Positions 31,404 through 43,534 are shown, counted from the stretch's first letter. The stretch is DNA of 64,000 nt from Hormiphora californensis (GCA_020137815.1 CM035355.1:124001-188000), one strand, 5' to 3'. Notes: generated by a model not told the origin, from the letters alone. Numbers and translations are program-made.

Positions 31404-34400
31404 GTAATAATAATAATAATAATAATATTCCGCACTTATATACCGCCCATACCCGACGGAAACATGTCAAAAATATGGCGATGTTCCGACGAGTCATCAG
31501 AGCGGTATATCTAGAGTATAAATATCGCACACGAACAACTCTGGTTGAAAAAGACAATATATGGAAAACCAAATTAACTGGACTTATCAAAACTGGGGGA
31601 ATAACTGGTCCCATAAACCTGTAGATATAATTTTAAACACGCTAACTCACACCTGCTCAAAAAAGGATACCAGATAGTGATTTAATAACATGACTAGAGA
31701 GAGGATGACACTGATTGCCCGCAGGCCCCACAACTACAACAAAAAATTACAACTCAGCCATGGGTTCCCCATCACCCACTCCAAATGCCACAACGAAGAG
31801 ATGTGTTTTCAGGCGAGCTTTAAAGGTATCAACGTTGGGGATCGTCCTTAACTCGAGGGGTAGCTCATTCCAAATAGTAGGCAGAAATACCGATAGTCTC
31901 CTACGTCTCAATTTAGAATTGGCATTGATACTGGTCATCTTGGGGTGTTTTAATCTGTAAGGATCAATAACATTAGTCATCCTTGTTGTCCTGGAGACTC
32001 CCCAGCTTTCATCAAGAGGTACCATTTCCTGGAGGTAACCTGGGGCTGTTCCATAGAATATCTTATAAGCGATTAGACAGGCTTTGAAGTCCAGTTGTAG
32101 GAGAGGGTACAATATGACACTGCCTGAAGTATTCCAAGTAACCTCTTGATGCCCATGGATGTTGAATATAAAGCGGACACAGGAGTTTAGTGTTTTCTGG
32201 AGCCCACCAAGAACTCGGGCCGGAAGTCCACAGTACAGAATATTACTGTAATCAATCCTCGATATAATCAATTGTTTGACCAGCATTATCTTCGTTTGAA
32301 TAAAAACATCTGTGTAACTGCCAGAGATTCCGTAGTATCAGCCCACACTGTTTCCTCACATTATTCTCTTCACCTTCGCCAGACACTCCTCAATATAAAC
32401 TTTGTCCTAGACCAGCCAGTAGAATCCGTAGGAACCAGACTCACATAGAGCTGGGAGTCGTCTGCATATAACTTTATCCGGAGTCCATATGGTTCCACAA
32501 TATCTTGCACAGCTTCAATGTAAAGTAGAAACAAAATTGGACCAAGAAGGGACCCCTGGGGCACTCCACAGAGTAAGGCTAGGGTATCGAGAAAAATCAC
32601 CAACTGAGACTCTAAAAGATCTGGAACTCAAGTAGCTCTTAAAACATTGAAGAGGATCACCATCCACTCCAAACCGTTTCTGCAACACCTCCAACAACTT
32701 TTCATGATCCACCGTATCAAATGCGGCACTCATGTCCAAACAGATCAGAGCCACGACATTTTCTTTATCCATCTCACCTAATACATCGTCAAACATGCTG
32801 GCTAACAGAGTTTCGCAACTGTGACCAGCACGATAACCGATTGATGCTTGCCCAGAAGTGAATTGCTTTCAAGGTACTCATTCAGCTGCATGAGCACCAC
32901 CTTTTCTAGGAGCTTAGAAAGGAATGGGATATTTGAGACAGGACGATAGTACTGAGAGCTTCCCTATCTCCGTACATATTCTTGGGTAGGAAACACGATA
33001 GCCTTCTGGAGAGATTCCGCAACTGTAGACTGATGTAGAGATTGGTTTACCTCGATGTTAATACCGGAGCAAGATCCCTAATGCACTCCTTTACTACCAA
33101 GTGGGCAACGGATCAAGGTCACAATGTTTGCTTGACATAGACTTCACCCCCTTAACAAGTTCCTCCTCCGATATCTCTTGAATTCTTCCACGTTGAATGA
33201 CAGGCTTTTCCGGGTTCCTCAAAGTCGCCAGCTTGCTTCTGCCCCTCATTGACTTGGGTTCGAATTTTTTCCACTTTGGAACTAAAGAACTGGGAGAAAT
33301 CATCTGCCAAGTTCTTGGTGTTTGTTGTTTCAGGAAGAATTGTTTCAGCTTTTCCAAGAAGTTTCTGGAGCTTACTTTGCAATTTCTTTGGGTACCTTTG
33401 GCAGCAACCAAGTCTCTTTATGAAAAGTGACCTCTTTTCCCATCATCTTTCCATACAGTTTCTTCAGGTCATTAAATCTCCGTTTCGCATCCACAGTTCC
33501 GAGTTTCCGCCAACACCGTTCTGCATTCCTCCTCTCTCGAAGTAATCCTCTAAGTTCCTCATCCCTCCATGGCTTAAACTTTTTCCCAATCCTCACCCGC
33601 TTCCTCGGTACTCGCCTCTCCACTATACCTTCCAGCCAACGATAGAAATTCACCACGCCCTCCTCTGGATCCCTACCTCCTTCAAAATCAGCCTTCCGCA
33701 AATCCTCCCTAAATCCTTCCAAATCCACTGACTTGTAATCCATGTACTCTCGATATACGACTTCTTCAGACAGGAGTTCGACAGGTCAGGTCTCACTTCA
33801 ATCCCCAACTGTACTAGGAAGTGATCTGATGTAGTACCATTAGGAAAATGGATATGTCACCTAGAGAAGTTTCTCTTGTAGTTATCACCAGTCCAAGGTT
33901 CCTCCAAGCCGGTGAGTAGGTAACAGTGGCACTCTTTGTTGAAGATCAAATGAATCCAGCAGCTCCAAAAGTTTCCTCGCATAGAAGTTATTAGCATCCT
34001 GCACCTGGAAGTTCAAGTCACCGAGCGATGATCGGAGTACCTTGCTTCATAACAAGCTCGGATAGGTAATCACCAAACTGATAGGAAGGTTGCTTCTGTA
34101 AGTCTTGACTTCGGTGTGTACGGAGGTCGGTAGACATTACAGATTCTCTTCGGTTGATCTCTGTCACTGATCAGGACCTCTTGAACTTGAAAAGACTTAT
34201 ACTTAGTCTTCACCGGACACTGTCGAAGAACTATGCCATCTCTAAAAAGGATTCCAATTCCTCCACCTCTCTGTCTCCTCTGGGGCACGAGAAAATATCC
34301 CATCCATTATCTCTGATTTCTTGAAGTTTTCCGGTGTCTGTTGATTTCAAAAATGTTTCCTGTATAAGACAAATATCACAATCCTCCTCTTCCAGATGCG

Positions 34401-35735
34401 AAATAACTCCTCCAGTTTGTTAATGAGAGAGCGGACATTTAGTGCTCCAATCTTCCAAGTCTTTTCCTGTGTAGTTCCTCCTTTGTCTCGTCCAGTACAG
34501 GTTTTTTTTCTTCTTGCTTACACCTGACGTCCTCTCCATAAGCCGTGCTCGTTCATTGATTGTACGAGGGACACCACATAGAAGCGTATGGGTCCTCGCA
34601 TACTTCTTGTCCTCTCTTGATCCTCCAACCGCACAGTTCACACACTTCATCTTACCAGTCTCATTGTTTTTCTTTGCCCTACAGTCCTTTGTCTGGTGTG
34701 TTCCAGCACAAAAGCAGCACACAGGGTTTTCCTTCTGAGGACAGTAGATCGAGCCTGCTATATGTCCGTATCCTTGACAGTGATAGCATTGAATCACATG
34801 ATACCGTTCTTGACAATGTTGTCGAAGACCTAGGTTGAGTTTATCACCGTTGTTAGACAAAAGCCTCCGGATCTCTGGAGCCATCTGGATCACTGCATAC
34901 CTGTCTCTCTCGCTCACAAACACTACTTTCAACTTCTTATCCTCATGATAAAGCTTTCTGATATCCTCATTTTTGTTCAAAATTGCTGCCAGGATAGTCT
35001 CCTTTTCCAGTAGTTCAGGGTTTCAAATCATTAATCGTCACTTTGGTTCAAGTTTCTTGGCCTCCTCTGAGAAGAATGACATGGAGCAGTCCTGTGCAAG
35101 AGGAGTCAACACTTTCTCCGCTTCCTTCATCTGGTCCTCATTAGGGAAATACAGTCGAGTATGGTCACTGTTCACTCTGGATCTCACCCACGGTACGTCT
35201 CAACGCAGTTTCCACTTTGGGTTTGACCTCATCAGTCCATTCTTCGCACAGAATCCTAACCCTCCTTCCTCATTGATGCCAGTTTTAATATTCACATAGT
35301 GTTTCATCGTAGGTGTAACCGGTTCTCTGGATCACCACCACCACCAATGTCACTTCTACCATTCTCCACAGGCTTGACCAAAGCAGAGATAGTCGAAACC
35401 AGATCTTTGTGCAGCTTTGCAAACGACTCCTTCAGGTCAGTTGGTCTCCAGGAACAGAAAACGGTGCCGACGCCGGAAGCATACTGTAGCAGGCTTTGAG
35501 AAGATGCCACAACTGAGGTTTATGGACAGACGACGGACAAACAGTTCACCCCTCTCAAGGCACACTAACAAATCAATACCCTTATAATCATTGCTAAATA
35601 CTTCTCCTGATAACACGTCTTCAAAATCACTCTTAGTGATACATATGTCATAATTACTCGTAACGGTCATCCTAAAACACCGTTGCACGCCGGCCAACAA
35701 AAAACTCTTCACTGATATCACTCGAAGTTAAGTTA
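31404..35735 (-). pseudogene. CR1/L2-group LINE, B1 copy, broken
   Basis: Counterpart of the LINE at 45394-49760. Fragments of every domain are readable (zinc knuckles near 34700-34800, endonuclease 33840-34450, reverse transcriptase 32440-33000, thumb 31750-32290) but in shifting frames owing to many single-base losses. It ends in (TAA)n at 31404-31427 on the + strand. It carries the same internal deletion near 32360 as B2. Confidence 0.85.
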
Positions 35736-36342
35736 AAGTAGGCCTAACAGAGATCTAAAAGATTAGAGAATAGATGCTAACACAGTTATCGGAACGATGA
35801 CGGCAAACTCAAATTAATTTGTTTAAAGTAGTGTTGAAAAGTTTGAAACAAAGACAACTTGTATATCACTACATTTTGATGCCAGCCCTGTTGACCCAAG
35901 CTTCCTGCCAGCTCTTTGACAGGCCCAGAACTAATGCATGTGTAGTTATACTGCCAAGGGGAGCCTACCAACACAACCCAGGATAAACTAGTCATACACT
36001 GAGATTGTAAAGTTTTACACATAAAATACATCTGAAACCAAATAATATTCCACCGCCTGACAACTGACAGGGTAACACGTTGAAATTTTGATCGTACAAT
36101 AGAAGAGAGATTGCATTTTCCAACTTTTATCTCCAAGTGGCTCATGTTTCTGAACCACCCTGTACTAGGGGTTGCTAAGTCGAATGAATCGCAATGAATC
36201 ATTTTACCTGTTATTCATTGGGTAATTATCTACTGATATCTGGAGTTTCAGCCCAAACGGTTGAGCCACTAAAAATCGCAAGCCACCCTGCTCTCGCATG
36301 GGGCCTCACGGCCCCATGTGGGAGTGGTGCGTGTAGTGGACC

Positions 36343-36373
<31 letters not shown>

Positions 36374-36503
36374 GGATAGAAAGAACAGGAATGAGTTACC
36401 CTCGAAAAATAAGAGATTGAGATACCGAGGGATAGAGATACCCGGCAGTAGCAAAAGGTGTAAGTGGGTCACCTTTCCCGCCAAGTAATTTCAATTAGTT
36501 TTT
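35736..36503. other. 5' flank of the LINE, with a short (GA)n tract
   Basis: No supported ORF. The GA tract at 36343-36374 is about 30 bp, against about 90 bp in B2 (50381-50468). It may include the LINE 5' UTR. Confidence 0.4.
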
Positions 36504-37307
36504 GGTGTCCCATATATTCTGTGGGTCGGTTGGCGAGCTGTCACGCAAAAACGGTGATAGTTGTGTGAAAACAAACTACGGGAGTGTGCTGGATTAATTC
36601 CTTCCTAACTGATGGCTTTGTTTTTAAATTAAATTTCAAAAGTGTCATTTTCATGAATGAACATTCTGTCATTCATTCGTGAATTCTGAAATATTGTTTA
36701 CCTTGAGTAAAAAACTTTTCTTGGCTCGAAATTATTTTTTCAGTGAGCACCATAAAAATCAAATTGAAGCACCGGATCCATGGCAGGTGAGAAAATGCAA
36801 ATGCATGATTTTGGCCATTCCTGCGACTTTCGATCAGCTGTATCACCGCTACTTTTCGTTCAATCCTTTTAAAAGTTTGGGTGAACATTGCTGAAGATAA
36901 GATGCTCACAAGAAAAATCAAGGTCAAAACTCAAAGTTAATTTTTTATTTTGGTAGTTCATTCCACTCTTCAGGAACAAACATCCCTAAAGTGACGAAAA
37001 GGTTTGGGTTTTGTTTGGCCCATGTCCTGAAACGACAGAGAGGTGTAAAAACGTGTTTCGGGCTAGTTAGTGGGTGTCCATGTGATCATTATGATATCTG
37101 ACACCTTTGCTGAGCCATAATTAAGAGATTTTCTCAAATTCAAACATGGGTACGGATATTCTGCGATTGGTATCGTGCACCAATAACAAGAGATCCATAG
37201 CACCTCAAAATAATGATTAGCAATAAATGAGTTGATTTACGATTGAAAATGTAAAGTCGGACTAAACGAACATTTTCAAGCGTGAATCAACTCATTTCAT
37301 TTAGCTA
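36504..37307. mobile_element. Fold-back F, truncated copy F1
   Basis: Begins GGTGTCCCATATATTC, as in F2 and F3, and runs through the left arm and the loop (GTAAAGTCGGACTAAACG). It stops just after the right arm starts (CATTTCATTTAGCT), where it joins unrelated repeat DNA. Confidence 0.75.
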
Positions 37308-37829
37308 GGGTTAAAGGGGTAAAATGGCACACTTTCTAACGTTTTAGGTTCTAAAATACTCAATTTATACAGCAAGAAAAAAAAATTATATAGGCTATCC
37401 ATGAAACGTTTTCCTTTCAGACGAGCTAAATTTTAAAATCTGAAAGTTTTTATTTAATAGCTTAATTAATCAATTCAAAAAGTTTGGTAGGGTTCTTTTG
37501 GAAATTTTGCACTGGGGTAAAATGGTCAGCCAATAGCATTGCTCGATTTTTATCACGTGCCTGGTGTTGTTAGAGCACTGGGGTAAAATGGTCCATGTTA
37601 TCTTCAGTAATTTCTGTTTGCTGGACCATTTTACCCCAGTGTGTCGGACCATTTTACCCCAGTTGGTATCACGTGGTATTGGAGGCTCGATTTCATTGGT
37701 CCCAGGGTGAACCATTTTACCCAGCGAGGGTGAACATTTTACCCCAGTTTGACTAATTTGACAATTTAATCAACTTAATAGTGGGTTTTTTGAAAAATTT
37801 TTATACCAGTTTTAGAAGGATAAAACCTG
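37308..37829. repeat. Array of GGGGTAAAATGG motifs in both orientations
   Basis: GGGTAAAATGG at about 37317, 37513 and 37580 on the + strand. CCATTTTACCC on the same strand at about 37625, 37649, 37713 and, shortened, at 37733. The two orientations face each other around 37610. Confidence 0.7.
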
Positions 37830-38869
37830 CAGCTGCCAAATGAGCCACATGAGCCGTTTCTACCACCCGTCCAAAGCTATTTCAAAAGCTATTTCAAAAG
37901 CTATTTCAAAAGCTATTTCAAAAGCTATTTCAAAACTAAAATTTTTATAAAAAAATTTTAAACCTATTTCAAAACTAGTTTCAAAACTAGTTTGAACTTC
38001 GAATTACAAGTGATTTACAGGTTATTATGCATTTTTGTAATTGTTCTAGGGTGAGCCATTTCTCCCACCACAATCGACTTTTCACGTTTTGGCTCACCGG
38101 AGATATGATTTCCGAAGGAAACTTACGCGGTTATGATCATAAATGATCATATCTCCGGTTCCTGATGAGCTACAGAAATCGTTTGCATACTGTTGGAAAG
38201 GGAATTTCAAGCCCCATCGAATGGCGAAGGTTTGAAGTCTTTATCTTATCAGGAAAAGGAGTTATGAGCCAAAACGTGAAAAGTCGATGTTGAAAAACTT
38301 TTTCTTGCGTGTTTTTTGAAAAACGAAATCGGTGTGGCCCGCATTCTTTTGCGCGTACCACGCTAGTGTCTCCCACTATTAATTGTTTCAGAGTCATGAT
38401 TTGTTATGACTGGGGATATTTTTCATGCTGGGGGCTGTGCCCCCAGACCCCCCTAAGGCCACGGGGCCCCGCGGGGCACTTGCCAGTACAGTGATAGACG
38501 CTTCACTGTGTAAAATTTGTAGCCCGAACCATACTAGCTAGAGACTTGAACCAAGTTTTATCCGTTAGGAAATCGTTCGGGGCATGCATTAAAAAAAGGT
38601 TTCGAGTCAAATGTTCATTATGACGACCGTAGTGGCGTCACAAAGTGATGTCATTGAAAAATCTCAGACCAAATATTTTCAAACGCCTATAACACCCTCA
38701 AGGCGTATTCTGATTCCAGATTTGACGGAAAATCGTTAGTGGCAAATTGTCTGAACTTTCAGATACAATATAGCGAATTTCTCTAACTTGTCATTTTTAG
38801 ACCTTAAAACGCGTCGAACTCAAAAATTTGATGTGAAAATCCACATAAAAACATTTCGTGCAATAACTT
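37830..38869. repeat. Duplicated segment C, copy C2
   Basis: Near-identical to 13306-14334 and spans the right arm of the TTA-flanked fold-back. C2 has a few extra bases after GGCCACGGGG. No gene. Confidence 0.85.
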
Positions 38870-39315
38870 TGCCTTGTTCGACCCTCCCTCCCCGTTTGAA
38901 CAAAACAAACTTGGGGTTCGAACTCGTGACCTCTTGGGTGCAAAATCGAAAAATTTTAGTATGTACTTTGACCAAAAACAGACTCAGTTTAAACTTCTAT
39001 TTTCGACTATAAAAGGTTTATAACGATTTCGTATCACACGTTTGCGCTTGATAATCGAGATAGAGTTCCTGGCAATCTTAAGACTTGAACCCGGAGGCCG
39101 GAAGCGTTGGAAAGATAATTTCAAGACCTTTCCAACGGAACCAAAGTCAAATCTTTATCTAATCAGGAAACGGAGATATGAGCGAAAAGGTTTCTCGAAT
39201 TGCCACATGCAAATACAATGCCACACGAGTTCTTTGAATGCGTGGCGGCCTGTCGCTTAAATTAAAAATTCAACTTTATTGATTAATAAAACTTAAAAGT
39301 TTCAATAAATATGTA

Positions 39316-40161
39316 CAGTCGGACCCCAATTTAGTGGCCCCCGATTTAGTGGCACCCCGATTTAGTGGCACGATTTTTTTCCCCCAAAATTTTTTTTGTG
39401 AAATTTTTTGAAAATTTTTCAAAGGAATACCAGCCACGTCCAAATCGTGTTTCGAATCAGTGAATCTTATCGCATATCCTGCTGCTAATTAGACGGTTCG
39501 CAACGAACCGATACGTGATCCCCTGGGGGCCATTGAATCACAAGTTCACCAAGAGTCAAAATTTCGATTCGATGGGGATCACGTTCCGATTCGTTCCGAA
39601 CCATCTAATTAGCAGCAGGACATGCGATAAGATTCACCGATTCGAAACACGATTCGGACATGGTATACTTTTTAAAAAAATTTAAAACCTTTTTTGCAAA
39701 ATTTTACAGTACGATTGTCAATGCTTTGATCGGTGCTCCTCAAAAATTTTGAGAGAAAAAGTTATTTTGAAATTTTGATACTTCCTCACCCGCTTAGGGT
39801 GCCCCGATTCGGCATGGTATCACGTATCGGTTCGTTTCGAACCTGCTAATTAGACAGGACATCCAGTAAGCTGCACCGATTCGAAACACAAATCGGACGG
39901 GCTGGTATAATATAAGAAAATTTTCACAATTTTTTTTGAAAAAATTATTTTAAAGTTTTCTATTTCTAATCAGAAATTATCATGTCATCAATACATGAAC
40001 ATTGTATATAACAGTTAGAGGTGTTTTTAGTCGTGGTATAGCATTTTGGGCATAAAATAGGTTTTTATGGGCCAAATATGGATCTCCCCGATTTAGTGGC
40101 ACCCCGATTTAGTGGCAGGATTTTTTTCCCCCGAGGATGCCACTAAATCGGGGTCCGACTG
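39316..40161. mobile_element. 846-bp TA-flanked element (Tc1/mariner-like), non-autonomous
   Basis: CAGTCGGACCCCAATTTAGT at the left is inverted at the right. TA lies at 39314-39315 and 40162-40163, with the empty site in B1 at 26032-26033. Sub-terminal CCCCGATTTAGTGGCA repeats occur at both ends. The interior has fold-back segments around ACGATTCG/GCTAATTAGACGG. No transposase ORF. Confidence 0.85.
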
Positions 40162-40566
40162 TAATAACAAAAATTTTAATAAAAAAAATTAAGTAATTTT
40201 TGAGGATTAATGATGATTTTTAAGGATTAATGAGGGCCCTCATTAATTCAAAAAGTGCTGGACAAGATATCATCCTCATTAATTATTGCCCCCCCCCCCC
40301 CATCGCACTTCATCACTCAATATTCAAGTATTTATTAGGAAGTAATTTTGATATCTCGTCTCCTTCTGCCGGGACTGTCTGGCGGCGCTGACCCGATCTA
40401 AGCACACTGACGCACGCTTAGAGAATCAAAACGGGTCGTTGGGGTCTGGCGGCGCCTGGGGTTGAGAGGATTCAACAGGCAGTGAGAGGACTCAAAAGGG
40501 GGTGTGAAAGTCAATAGCGGCGAAAGGAGTCAAGCGCAATAGGGATTGGTTCTAACTACTACTTAC

Positions 40567-40953
40567 CGCAAACTTTGGACCTTTTACATTGTAGCTCGGT
40601 GATGTCAGAAATTGTGCTGTAATCGTTGATCAACATTGACATTAAATCCATCGATTCTATGGATATCGTATCCTGTTCGGAGTCAGTCTCAGTACTATCA
40701 ATATCATAACAACGCCATGATTCTGGATCCGCACATTTCATGTTATTTTGATTAGCAACAAGTGACGTTGATGTCACTGATTCCACAGACTCGTATAAAG
40801 CAGAATTTTTTTCCTTGTCCAAGTAGCAACTGTTTGTAGCAATCTCAACTGATTTCTCATGAGAGGTAGAAGGTGCCCGTAAACGTATAGAGAAGGAAAA
40901 TACAACCTCGTCATCAACAAGCTGCAGATGTTCCTCAACGGCCTCCCATTCGC
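40567..40953 (-). CDS. Spliceable 129-codon exon of unknown gene
   Basis: On the minus strand an acceptor (TTTACATTTTAG, after an AT-rich tract) precedes the segment and a consensus donor (CG|GTAAGTAG) follows it. The 387 bp between them are exactly 129 codons, open in one frame. The translation is acidic and Ser/Thr-rich (for example DIDSTETDSEQDTISIESMD) with no known domain that I recognise, and resembles a disordered or regulatory region. There is no ATG in the frame, as expected for an internal exon. No partner exon is identified nearby. It sits between half of a fold-back MITE and a C-run. It could be a captured host exon or part of a transposon gene. Confidence 0.45.
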
Positions 40954-41338
40954 CTAAAATGTAAATATTTATAGATTAGTTTAGAGCAAAAACTAATTGA
41001 AGTTAGTTCAATGGAAAGGTAGCCCATTTTGTTTTTACTCCTTCATTTCCGTCACCTTGAGTTGAAGGTGGAAAAGTATACGGATACCTCAATGTCTATT
41101 GGTTGTGTGGGTGAACATTGTACTATAAGCAAAGATCTCTGCTCACAAGAAAAGTCAAGGTCAAAACTGTTTTTCTTTTTTGGTGGTTCATTCCACTCGA
41201 TTCATGAACCAAAATCCCAAAAGTGATGAAAAGGTTTGGCTTTTCTGGCCCACGCCCTGCAATGACAGAGAGTTGTTGTAGCGTGTTTCCGGGCTAATTT
41301 GTGTAAATGGGATCAACCTGCATCCTCAATATCCTTAA

Positions 41339-41807
41339 AGTGAGAGTGGACCGAATCAGAATTGGACAAGTTTGGTGTAGGTGGTAGAGATTAGCTTTCT
41401 GAGCATTTTGCGTTTTTGCCGCTCAAAATCGACCCACCCATCACTGAGATATCTTTGTTATGTTGGGAGAATTTCTGCTGGATCAATATTTATGAAACAG
41501 GATAGAAATAATCCTTGTGTTTTACTAACACATTCTTTAAATTTTCAATATGCTAACTTGCATTGTTCTGCATCTGTGCATGAACATGTCAACCTCACTG
41601 CTTATATTCAGAATGTGTTAGGAAAACATGACGATTGTTTCTATTCTGTTTTTTACATACTGATTAAACAGGAGTTCTCCCAACATAACAAAAATATCTC
41701 AGTGATGGGTGGGTCGATTTTAAGCGGCAAAACCGCGTTATGCTCAGAGAGCTAATCTGTACTACCTACAACAAACTTGTCCAATTCTGATTCGGTCCAC
41801 TCTCACT
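41339..41807. mobile_element. TTAA-flanked MITE (piggyBac-like), B2 copy
   Basis: TTAA at 41335-41338 and 41808-41811. Same family as 4055-4523. The 124-codon frame through it is produced by the inverted-repeat arms and is not a gene. Confidence 0.75.
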
Positions 41808-42231
41808 TTAAATCGATAGTGTTTACGCAGTGTTTACGCAGTGTTTACGCAGTGAATACAGAAAGAATATGCAGTGAATACGCCGTGGTTCCAGAGTGAA
41901 TACGCAGCGAATACGCAATTATTGTGGATATCCTACCAGAACTGGTTACGCAGTGTTTAAAGGGCCTAAAAACCCAAACTTTTATTTAATTATTTTGAAC
42001 ACTACAGCGTAACAAGCATGTTATTGGAGTCCCAAAAAACATAGGTACACGCCCCACCCGCCCAATGTGAGGCCAGGGGGAGCCCCTTAAGTTGGGGCCA
42101 GTCGGGGTTCCCTTGTAAACGCGCTTGTACTCCTTGAAATGCTAACAATATGATCCTCACTGAAATTTGAAGTTTTGGGTGCAGTTGATCCGAAGATCAC
42201 GAATTCAATTAATATGTCGTGATTACTGTTT

Positions 42232-42343
42232 AATAGCTCAACTGGTCATTCCGAAAAATCAGATACAAACCGCACTGTATATGAGTTGGATCGCTTGGTT
42301 ACTTCCTTCGTTAAACAAGCACACATTACAGTGTGAGAGAATA

Positions 42344-42375
<32 letters not shown>

Positions 42376-42437
42376 TTCAACAAGGACACCGACCCAACCT
42401 CCTGTAAAGCTGGAAACATCGATCTACAAGCAGCCAT
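42232..42437 (+). other. Two exon-like segments around a GT-repeat intron
   Basis: One frame reads through YELDRLVTSFVKQAHIT to a GT donor at about 42331. After an intron-like stretch containing the (GT)n tract, an AAG acceptor at about 42384 re-enters in the same phase (DTDPTSCKAGNIDLQAA) up to a stop near 42463. Another protein-like frame (DTIPDYPPVKGYSSLRNN) follows a TTGTTGTCAG acceptor at 42481 and runs to a stop near 42572. Both are inference from splice signals only. Confidence 0.3.
42343..42369. repeat. (GT)n microsatellite, short allele
   Basis: About 13 GT units. The homologous site in B1 is about 200 bp. Confidence 0.9.
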
Positions 42438-42844
42438 CGCATCAAAATTAAAAAACAGATAACTCGTCACGTTGTTGTCAGTCTGCTGATACCATTCCTG
42501 ACTACCCTCCTGTTAAAGGTTACTCCAGTCTTCGTAACAACTCGCTCGTCGCTCTGCTAAAGGAAGGCATATAGCAAAGCTCACTTCACAACCACTTCAC
42601 GCGGATACATTAGTTGAGTGCGTGGTATATTTTCTTGTGTTATGTATACCGAAACTAATTTGTAAATCTTGTAAATCTAATCATTGTCATGTTTGTCTCT
42701 CTAGGTTTCGTCATGTATGCTGTCCCTCAGTGCGGTAATAAGTTTTGTGTCATGTTGCATTGTATTACCTCATTACCTCATTACCTGAGCATTGTATTAC
42801 CTCATCTATCACCATTCAACGAACTCGAACCGCCGCTGCAGTGA

Positions 42845-43534
42845 CCCACCGAGCCAACTTCTCCTCCCAGCTCCTCCAACAATCCTCGTCTTCATGAGAT
42901 CGGAGTTCAACCACCACGAAGAACCAGAGGACGTCCGAGGACCAGAGCAACCCCTGAGGACCTTCTTCCTTCAGATTTTGGTCAGACAGTGAAACCGAAC
43001 AGCAGAGATATGGGGATTCAAGCCATCAGATGCAATATCTGCAAACAGCCGGGACATGTCGATAGAATCTGTCCCACCCATTCCACTGCATCCTCGACTA
43101 CTCATCCAGCTCTTAAAGTCGGATTTCTTCAAGTTATCACCCCCCTTTTCGCGCGCGGTGTCGTATTTGCGCGTGACAGCCCCCACTTTCTCTCACTTCT
43201 CGGCAAAAAGCCGCATATTCATCGGAAAGAAAATAATTTTGTGAGTCCGTAAAGTTTTTGTTTGACGAAATTGGTCAAGAAATGAAGGCGTGAGAGTCAA
43301 AATAAGTTTCCAGCACGCAAATAAAATGTCGCGTGCCACCCAGGGCGGTGACAACTTCAAAAATCCGACTTTACTTCTTTCCCTGCAGTTGTGTCTAAAT
43401 TTGTCCAGACTTCTCCATCTTTTTCTACTAGACGCCCTGATTTGGGAGATGACTTCATTGAAATGCTAATGAACGGTGTCTCTCTTTCTGATGCATTACG
43501 CTGGTATGGACTGAAGCGAGAGGAGCTGTCATGA
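42845..43534 (+). CDS. AT-hook/CCHC zinc-knuckle protein ORF, split by a MITE
   Basis: A frame open from 42845 encodes a Pro/Ser-rich start, an AT-hook-like RTRGRPRTR near residues 25-33, and a zinc knuckle CNICKQPGHVDRIC (C-X2-C-X4-H-X4-C). It meets the TA-flanked MITE at 43116-43371. If the MITE and one TA are left out, the frame continues without a stop through a Ser/Thr/Pro linker to a charged C-terminus ending in RWYGLKREELS, with TGA at 43532-43534; the total is about 145 codons. CCHC knuckles bind nucleic acid in gag and in cellular RNA-binding proteins, and AT-hooks bind AT-rich DNA. The first in-frame ATG is just before the knuckle, so upstream exons or another start are needed. It fills the element interior up to the right arm, which suggests the element carries it. 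Confidence 0.45.
43116..43371. mobile_element. 256-bp TA-flanked MITE interrupting the zinc-knuckle ORF
   Basis: AAGTCGGATTTCTTCAAGTT at the left is mirrored at the right (GACAACTTCAAAAATCCGACTT, shown in part). TA is at 43114-43115 and 43372-43373. The interior is GC-rich with TTTTCGCGCGCGG. Ignoring it joins two parts of one ORF in frame. Confidence 0.75.

Larger units (their letters stand above)
25594..37307. repeat. Duplicated segment B, copy B1 (deletion-rich)
   Basis: Collinear with 38909-52104. Compared with B2 it has many isolated single-base losses, which break the long LINE frame into more than ten pieces. It lacks the 846-bp TA-flanked element and the 0.67-kb insert at 50602-51270, but its GT tract is far longer. 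The right boundary falls inside fold-back F. Confidence 0.9.
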
